A DNA stretch of 64,000 nt, from contig JASWJB010000004.1 in NCBI GenBank assembly GCA_032433595.1, forward strand, positions 62,001-126,000. Reading direction: 5' to 3'. Positions 58,607 through 64,000 of this stretch are shown here, piece after piece (position 1 is the first letter of the stretch; each line of letters starts with the position of its first letter). Below the pieces are notes generated by a model, which was given only the letters and a program-made list of their open reading frames with translations, had not been told where the DNA came from and did not search any database. The DNA is from Conoideocrella luteorostrata. Taxonomy: Eukaryota; Ascomycota; Sordariomycetes; Hypocreales; Clavicipitaceae. The position numbers were made by a program, and so were the translations under genes.

Positions 58607-59095
58607 CGTATTAAAGTAAACTTAATTGTTTTATTATAGCTTGTTAGCGTGTATATGGGCGTGTACATAGATCGGGTTCGAATTTGCATATATCTATGTA
58701 TATGAATAACTGCTAGCAGAAGGCGAAATGCACTACCTCTATCCCCAGGGGCAGTCTTTAATGACATTTCATATTAATCTATAATTAGTAGACATGGCTC
58801 CTTAACAGAATCATCATCTGCCCCAAAAGACAGCCTACAATAAACCTCTATTACGACCCCAGTAAAGTCGTTGCTTGCAAATTGGCTGCCGTTTTCGATC
58901 GCCTGCCTGCATGAGTAGGTCTATTCGGAGCTGTACCGGAAAAACAGAGAGTGGAGACAGGCCGGATTCAGCTAGAGATGTTGATTCCCACACCCTCAAC
59001 CGTAAGTTTTTAACTGCAATAAGTTCTGTTTTAGATATTTACCCAACTTCTAAATTACAAAAGAGCGGCCATTATAATATGTTACCCTGGGCAAT
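58607..59095. other. AT-rich intergenic gap
   Basis: This 489-bp gap separates the FAD oxidoreductase from the SGNH remnant. No feature was recognised. Confidence 0.5.
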
Positions 59096-59955
59096 CTAGT
59101 CACTTCCTCCACAGCCATCCGTGAACCCTCCCGTAGCAATAGCCCGTACCCACTCGCCGCCAAACTTCCAGTCCATGGGATTATTCGGGTCATTTCCGTC
59201 GCAACTATTAATGATCCGGTACATGCTCTCCTCGCATTCCCTTTCGCCATAATTCGTGCTCGTACCGTCATAAGATACCGAGAACTTAACCTCGTCTGGC
59301 GTGCCCTCGTCGTACTTCGTGGAGTAGCTCAGAGTTTGCTTGCCGTCTGTGTTGGGCACGCCACCGCAAAAGTCTTTGTAGTTCGCGTGGAGACACGGCT
59401 CGCTAGCGAAGGCTTTGGATCCCGTACTCTGCCAGCAGGAGAATTTGTCTGTTTTCTTGCACTTGGATGGTGTGACGCCGAGGATCTCGGCCCGCAGCGC
59501 CCAGGAAGCTATCGTATAGTGACCTAGCTCGTTCGGATGAAACGTCTTGCCGGGAGAGTCTGGCAGCCCGATGCTCGGGGGCTGGATCTCAGCGCTCGTA
59601 TCGCCCGGGCATTTGGCGGGCGAGGGAGCTCGGCGATCAAGCATGTGCTTTGCTCCAGCCTTTGAATCAACCGAGTTGAAGAGCACCGAGTTTCGCCGTT
59701 GAGCTTCCGCAAGGGACCTCTTGAACGACTGCCGTGCCGTGCTCGCCGTTGCATTATCACGTCTCCTTAATTCACCCCCACGAGGCCCGTCATTCTCAAG
59801 ACTCGTCTCCGGCTTAAAAAACTGCAAATCGGGCTGTTTGTCATCTGAGTAGTGTCCCGTGGATGCCTGATTGAGGTTTTTTTCTGCGCAATGTCTAGGA
59901 CGTTTTGACAGGCTGCTTCTCCGTCAAGAGCCATTACCACGCTCTCTTTGATCAT
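59096..59955 (-). pseudogene. Remnant of a secreted SGNH/GDSL-type hydrolase
   Basis: The frame from 59827 to 59096 encodes the C-terminal part of a lipase/esterase. KTFHPNELGHYTIASWAL carries the conserved His of the SGNH catalytic set, followed by a Cys-rich tail (EPCLHANYKDFCGG). The upstream part is damaged. Sequence before 59827 continues the protein (NLNQASTGHYSDDKQPDL) only in a frame that meets the frame of MIKESVVMALDGEAACQNVL through a run of seven A residues near 59877-59883, so one frameshift separates them. Still further upstream, a glycine-rich SSGGNID segment is cut by a stop. The block with the nucleophilic Ser is not found. The neighbouring island may have caused the truncation. 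A functional shortened protein is unlikely. Confidence 0.65.
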
Positions 59956-60107
59956 CGAGGTCTAATTTGCATGCAGGTCAATATTGCCACCCGAGCTGAT
60001 GAGCTTTGATAATTGATTCTTTCCTTTCTCAATTCATGCAATTCTTGCTACTTGAATGGAAAATCCGGTTCCAGAATCCCACCTGAAGATACCGTACCGC
60101 CTGTCGT

Positions 60108-61376
60108 TCAGAATCCAGCTAGCGGTCCACCCCAAAATCTATCATACTCCGAGGCATGCGCGGGCATGAAACGGAATTTATCGTTCCAGCCGCTGTTAAT
60201 CCAATAACTGAGTCCTGCGTCGTCGCCGCCCGATGCAGCATGTCCTAGTGGCTTTTGAAAGCGTCCAGTGACTGGAGTGTCCATCTCGCAAATAAAACTC
60301 TTGCCCAGCAAAACATAATACATTTTCCAGAGAAGAAGCCACACGCCGCTGGGGATCGTCGCGTTGAGCTCCACCCTTGGCCCTAAGCTACGTAGCATGC
60401 CTTCAATGGGACCAAGGACGTTGCGTTCAAAGTAGTGAAGGCGGTCGTGCTCAGGGTGGTCGTCCTCGAACGGCATCACCCAGAACTGTATCGAGATATG
60501 CACCTTCTGAAGCTTGGGGCAGGCTTCGGGGATGGCTCGACACAACTTAGGCAGCATCTTGTCGCCCTGTTCAACGGCGGGTTTGTTCCATAACTCGGTG
60601 GTCAGAGGATGCATTGCGAGAAACCTGTTATGGTCGCCCCAGAGAAGCTCCAGGGAGTTGACTTGTTGCAAGAGCCGAGGATAAACGAGCTTAGGGAAAT
60701 GAAGTAGGAGGTCCAAGCTAGAGATGTGAATTGTGTTGGTCAAGAAGAGAGCTTCCAATCCCTCGATGAATGCGCTTCGACACGACAGAAGCCAGCCCAT
60801 AATGCCGATGAAGCACGAGCTCCGCTCCAGCTCCGCACTGCAGCTGCACATTGTGCCTTCCAGACATTCATCGTCATGCAGCCCGATGGTAGGGCTAAGG
60901 ATCCCCCAGTTCTGCTCACGCTCCGCGACCGTCCACTCCGCGCGTCGATGGCATACGCAGCCGAACCACTGCCAGTGCTTTGGCTGAGCTCCGTCCCGGA
61001 CCAGTGCAGATCCAATTCCACAGTGTGGGAGTGATTGCTTCGACGAAGAGCCTTGCAACGGCGCCGAGCTCCGTCTTACTAGGGGGTGATCAAAGGTAAG
61101 GTCAATGTGAATCGTGCGGTAGCCGAATGCTTCGGCTAAGATGAGCCGGCGGATCTCCGGAAGAAGACGAGAAAATAAGCCATATGCGCTGCCAGAAGGG
61201 GGCAGGCTCTCAAACAAATCGTCTGCTGCTGTGAGAACTGGAAGCGGCTGGTCGGGAACATATCGCAGCACTATAGGTCGACGGGGCCGCTGAGGAGACG
61301 GTTGAGATGGCTGTTGTTCGACGTTGGTCTTTTTCCGGAATGCCCAGCGGATGAATTTGCGCACATAGCCAGGCAT
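60108..61376 (-). CDS. DUF7730-type fungal protein
   Basis: A single exon encodes 422 residues from the ATG at 61376 (MPGYVRKFIRWAF); an upstream in-frame start would add 19 residues. The N-terminus is basic and proline-rich. The core begins SRLLPEIRRLILAEAFGYRTIHIDL, the leucine-rich, F-box-like opening typical of the large fungal DUF7730 family. It is followed by Cys/His-containing segments (FGCVCHRRAEW, CSCSAELERSSCF) and a region rich in buried Trp and Leu. No enzymatic motif is seen. Family members are numerous and of unknown function in filamentous ascomycetes. The A-run near 61431-61444 lies just upstream in the leader. Confidence 0.72.
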   Translation of the reverse strand: MPGYVRKFIRWAFRKKTNVEQQPSQPSPQRPRRPIVLRYVPDQPLPVLTAADDLFESLPPSGSAYGLFSRLLPEIRRLILAEAFGYRTIHIDLTFDHPLVRRSSAPLQGSSSKQSLPHCGIGSALVRDGAQPKHWQWFGCVCHRRAEWTVAEREQNWGILSPTIGLHDDECLEGTMCSCSAELERSSCFIGIMGWLLSCRSAFIEGLEALFLTNTIHISSLDLLLHFPKLVYPRLLQQVNSLELLWGDHNRFLAMHPLTTELWNKPAVEQGDKMLPKLCRAIPEACPKLQKVHISIQFWVMPFEDDHPEHDRLHYFERNVLGPIEGMLRSLGPRVELNATIPSGVWLLLWKMYYVLLGKSFICEMDTPVTGRFQKPLGHAASGGDDAGLSYWINSGWNDKFRFMPAHASEYDRFWGGPLAGF

Positions 61377-61895
61377 TGAGATGGCACAGTGAAGTGGTAA
61401 TTGACAAGAATAGGACAAAAAATAGGCGAGCAAAAAAAAAAAAAAGACAGGGTATCACTGCGTAAATGCAGTTGAGTGAAGAGTCGAGTCTGACTGGTGG
61501 GTGGAATCAATCAGTCACGCTGAGAAGCGGGAGGAGAGGGGCGGGGGTGACTGGAGCTACTAGCAACTAGCTACTCTATTCACGGAGTATGAAGGGCGGC
61601 GATAGTGGCCAGTACTCTGTAGGCCTTTGTATACTACGGAGTACCTCAGTATAGTACGGAGTAAGCCTGCTGCTGGCTGATTAGCATGCGGCAACCAAGG
61701 CTTACAGTGAGTGGGCCGAGACCAAAGGAAAGAAATAGAAAAGAAAAAGAGAAGATAAAAAAGAAAAAGGATTTCAAATAGGCATCTAATGTACTCCGTA
61801 CTCCGTAACCGGAATGACTCGCCCTTGCATAAAAATTATTAATTTTCTACCTACGAAATGCGAGCTCTCATGGCTACTCTCCGCCGAGCCCATGA
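61377..61895. promoter_or_regulatory. Intergenic with TACGGAGTA cluster and purine tract
   Basis: This region contains TACGGAGTA-type sites at 61581, 61635-61644, 61655-61663 and a double site at 61792-61807, plus a purine-only tract at 61720-61770. It should hold the promoter of the DUF7730 gene and the 3' end of the receptor-like gene. Confidence 0.5.
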
Positions 61896-63399
61896 TTAGA
61901 CATTGCATCCGTTTGACCTCATTGTTCCCTGGGCGCTGTATTCGACCGTGTATGTGGTTTCGCATTTAATTTTATTCGGATCGATTTCCTCGGGCTGCTG
62001 TGACCAGTCTCCTTTCGACATCGCGCTCGTTGCGGATGTTCCGTTGGCTGCGTGAAATGAACAAGGCTCCTCCTCCCTTGTTGTCCTCGGACTTGAGCGC
62101 TTGGCAGTCCTCTCATTGTTTGTTCCCATCAGGTGCGGTGACAGGCGTCGGAAAAGAAGTCGTAACGATGGCAGGCACACGCAGACGATGCCGGAGTTGA
62201 TCTCGATGTCGGAAAGGAGGACGAGATCAACGAGGTCCCAAGTCGCGTTCGGGGTTTCGTTGCGAAACCGGATCGACACCCACAATCGGATTGCGCTGGC
62301 GACGGTGACGCTGTTTTCGAACCAGTCAGACGGCGGAATGCTTTCTGTGTTGTGCAGTGACTAGATCCGAACTCACAATGTGCCCAAGCAAAACATGAGG
62401 GCCACGCCAGCTTTTTTCCTCTTATTCAACCTGAGCTTATCCAACTGCCACAGAGGAATGGCCAGCATACAGATGTCTAATGCGACGCTGATAGCGCTGT
62501 TGGCCCGAATCGCAGCATTTATGTCGATACAAGCGCCCTTGTGTTCTCCATCCCATTTCTCCCAGTAATAACTTATCGGGCTGCAGGGAAGAAGTCCTAC
62601 TACGAGGAAGGCGATGCCGTACAAGCTGACGAGAAGAACGGTTCCCCACAGTAGTTGGCGCACTCCAACGCTCGAGAAGATTCGTAGGTAGAAGAAGAGC
62701 AGTGCCAATTTTAGCAAAGCCACTTGTGAGTAGTATATTGGTCCAACGATATAGAAGTGCCGGCCAAAGCTGTAGAGGCTCTCGAAGTCTACGGTCCAAA
62801 CATCGCGGCCCATACCGTTTTTCAGCATCCCATGCACGATAACGGTGCTGGGTATAATCGCAAGGAAGGCGAGTAGTGTAAATGCGTCATCAAGCCCATA
62901 GTCTGCCTTTGCCCAGTACTTGTAGGCCAAGCGTTGGGTAACGACAACACCGGAGAGGACGAGCAAGGCAATAGACATGGTGGCGCAGACCTGCGACCTA
63001 TCACGGATCGGCTCATCGCAAGCGCCGGCAGTGATGTTTCTGGTTACTTGAGGATGTAAACAAATGCTTAACATGGGGTTGGGCGGCATTCAAATGTACT
63101 TACGAAGGGCTTCCTTGACAGTGCAACTCGCCGTTACGCAAGCGGTTACAGCTCTTTTCATGATCTGATCGGCGCACAAGCATGTTTGGTTGGTGATGGG
63201 GCATTTTGTTTGAGCGATCGCTTTCGTGAGGCACACAGCCTATGCACAAATCAGTCACTGCAACAGTTTCACGCATGTAGGGTATTCGTACAGCACACTG
63301 TGGATATCTCCGGTATGTGTCAATCGGCGACGATCCGTTGCTTGCGGCTGCTGCCAGAGCTAGCAGCGCTGCCCACAGCAAAAACCTGAGGGACTTCAT
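61896..63399 (-). CDS. CFEM-domain Pth11-type receptor-like protein, four exons
   Basis: Predicted exons on the minus strand are 63399-63292, 63239-63104, 63046-62377 and 62310-61896, totalling 1329 nt and 442 residues. A signal peptide (MKSLRFLLWAALLALAAAAS) precedes a cysteine-patterned CFEM domain containing YPQCAAVCLTKAI, CPITNQTCLC and ACVTASCTV. Six to seven membrane helices follow, with the rhodopsin-like fungal signature DYGLDDAFTLLAF after helix 2 and KLALLFFYLRIF in helix 4. The tail has about 100 polar, probably cytoplasmic residues. This is the layout of Pth11-like receptors that sense surfaces or host cues in plant- and insect-associated fungi; the ligand is unknown. Splices restore CFEM cysteine spacing and the FVTVASAIRLW helix across intron 3. 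Confidence 0.87.
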
Positions 63400-64000
63400 T
63401 TTTGGCCGCGACCAGCATTGGTTAAGACATCAAATGACCGTAGCCAACATATTTTTTTGCGGAGAATAGAAGACGTTTAAAAGGCTGGACGCTGCCCCCC
63501 TCAGCAGCGGCTTCCCCCATTTGTTTCACGCCGATCACAACCCGTGGCTCAGGACTAGTACGAAGTAGACGGGCACTCTATTGGCACTCGATCATCCGTC
63601 GCTTCGGCATATTTTTGGTGGCTGAGGGTACGATGAACAAGTACGAGAACATTGACTCGAGCAGCACGTGGGAAGTGGCGTATTGGCGCGGCACTTGAGT
63701 AGCGTCACGACCGCCACGTAGTCAAGCTGTCAGTTAGTGCTCAGCTTGCGCCAACTAGCGCAAGCTGCTGGTAGGTTGGGTGGCAGTGGTGGATGGCCCA
63801 TGAGTTGAGTGAGAGGTGGCGAGTTGCTGGCATCAGTCAAATGGCTAGCCATTAACAGCACGGCAAATGCCGTCATCGACGAGATGAGGCTTGCAATGAG
63901 GCCTTTCGGTGTGAACAGCTCCGCTCACCTTTAGCTTGTCATGGCAATAGAGGCCACACAGCGATCTTATCAATCTTAGACCGGCGCGCCCAGGTTCTCG
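63400..64000. other. Right-edge intergenic sequence
   Basis: The last 600 bp contains the receptor-like gene's promoter and further sequence in which no coding frame or repeat was recognised. Confidence 0.5.

Noticed and set aside
58660..58690. Possible tRNA-like GGGTTCGAAT stretch
   Set aside because: Only the T-loop-like word is present; no matching acceptor stem, anticodon arm or A box.
1..64000. Prokaryotic-type features (CRISPR arrays, operons, ribosome binding sites)
   Set aside because: The window is eukaryotic, with spliceosomal introns throughout, so such features were not expected and none were seen.

Overview
This window is nuclear DNA from a filamentous ascomycete, most likely a sordariomycete and possibly hypocrealean. 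The evidence is dense protein-coding genes with short GT-AG introns (about 50-100 nt) and CTAAC/CTGAC-like branch points, two Zn2Cys6 regulators, a CFEM receptor-like protein, long secreted Thr/Ser/Val-rich proteins and intergenic low-complexity DNA. The lineage is an inference from gene content. No rRNA, tRNA, CRISPR array or complete transposon was recognised.

Layout. Positions 1-4.1 kb: a BAHD-type acyltransferase, running off the left edge, is divergent from a seven-exon cytochrome P450; this looks like the border of a secondary-metabolism locus. 5.3-8.9 kb: a giant secreted repeat protein. 10-18.4 kb: a conserved housekeeping block (EI24/RRT8-like membrane protein, GFA-domain protein, gelsolin-repeat protein, COG5, DUF2434 membrane protein). 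18.4-25.8 kb: a gene desert with short tandem repeats and many copies of the palindromic word TACTCCGTA. 25.8-39 kb: C2H2 regulator, medium-chain reductase, archaemetzincin-like protease, SAM methyltransferase, a possible small membrane protein and a Zn2Cys6 regulator. 39.7-52 kb: a second Zn2Cys6 regulator whose reading frame appears to need a 2-nt microexon, a neutral ceramidase with an altered nucleophile motif, a second large secreted Val/Thr-rich protein with a C-terminal sandwich-like domain, and an MFS transporter. 52-59 kb: an AT-rich, repeat-bearing island with an LTR-like element and an apparently intact berberine-bridge-type FAD oxidoreductase. 59-64 kb: a broken SGNH hydrolase, a DUF7730-type protein and a CFEM plus seven-helix receptor-like protein.

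How the genes relate. No single pathway spans the window. Two themes recur. One is cell surface and environment sensing (two adhesin-like proteins, CFEM receptor, secreted ceramidase, MFS pump). The other is specialised metabolism (BAHD/P450 pair, methyltransferase, FAD oxidoreductase, regulators), interleaved with conserved trafficking and cytoskeletal genes. Many exon structures below were deduced by hand from splice signals and reading-frame continuity, so boundaries are predictions. Nothing seen here can be shown to be a new multi-gene system; the strongest unexplained signals are the dispersed TACTCCGTA palindromes, the 2-nt microexon and the ceramidase substitution.
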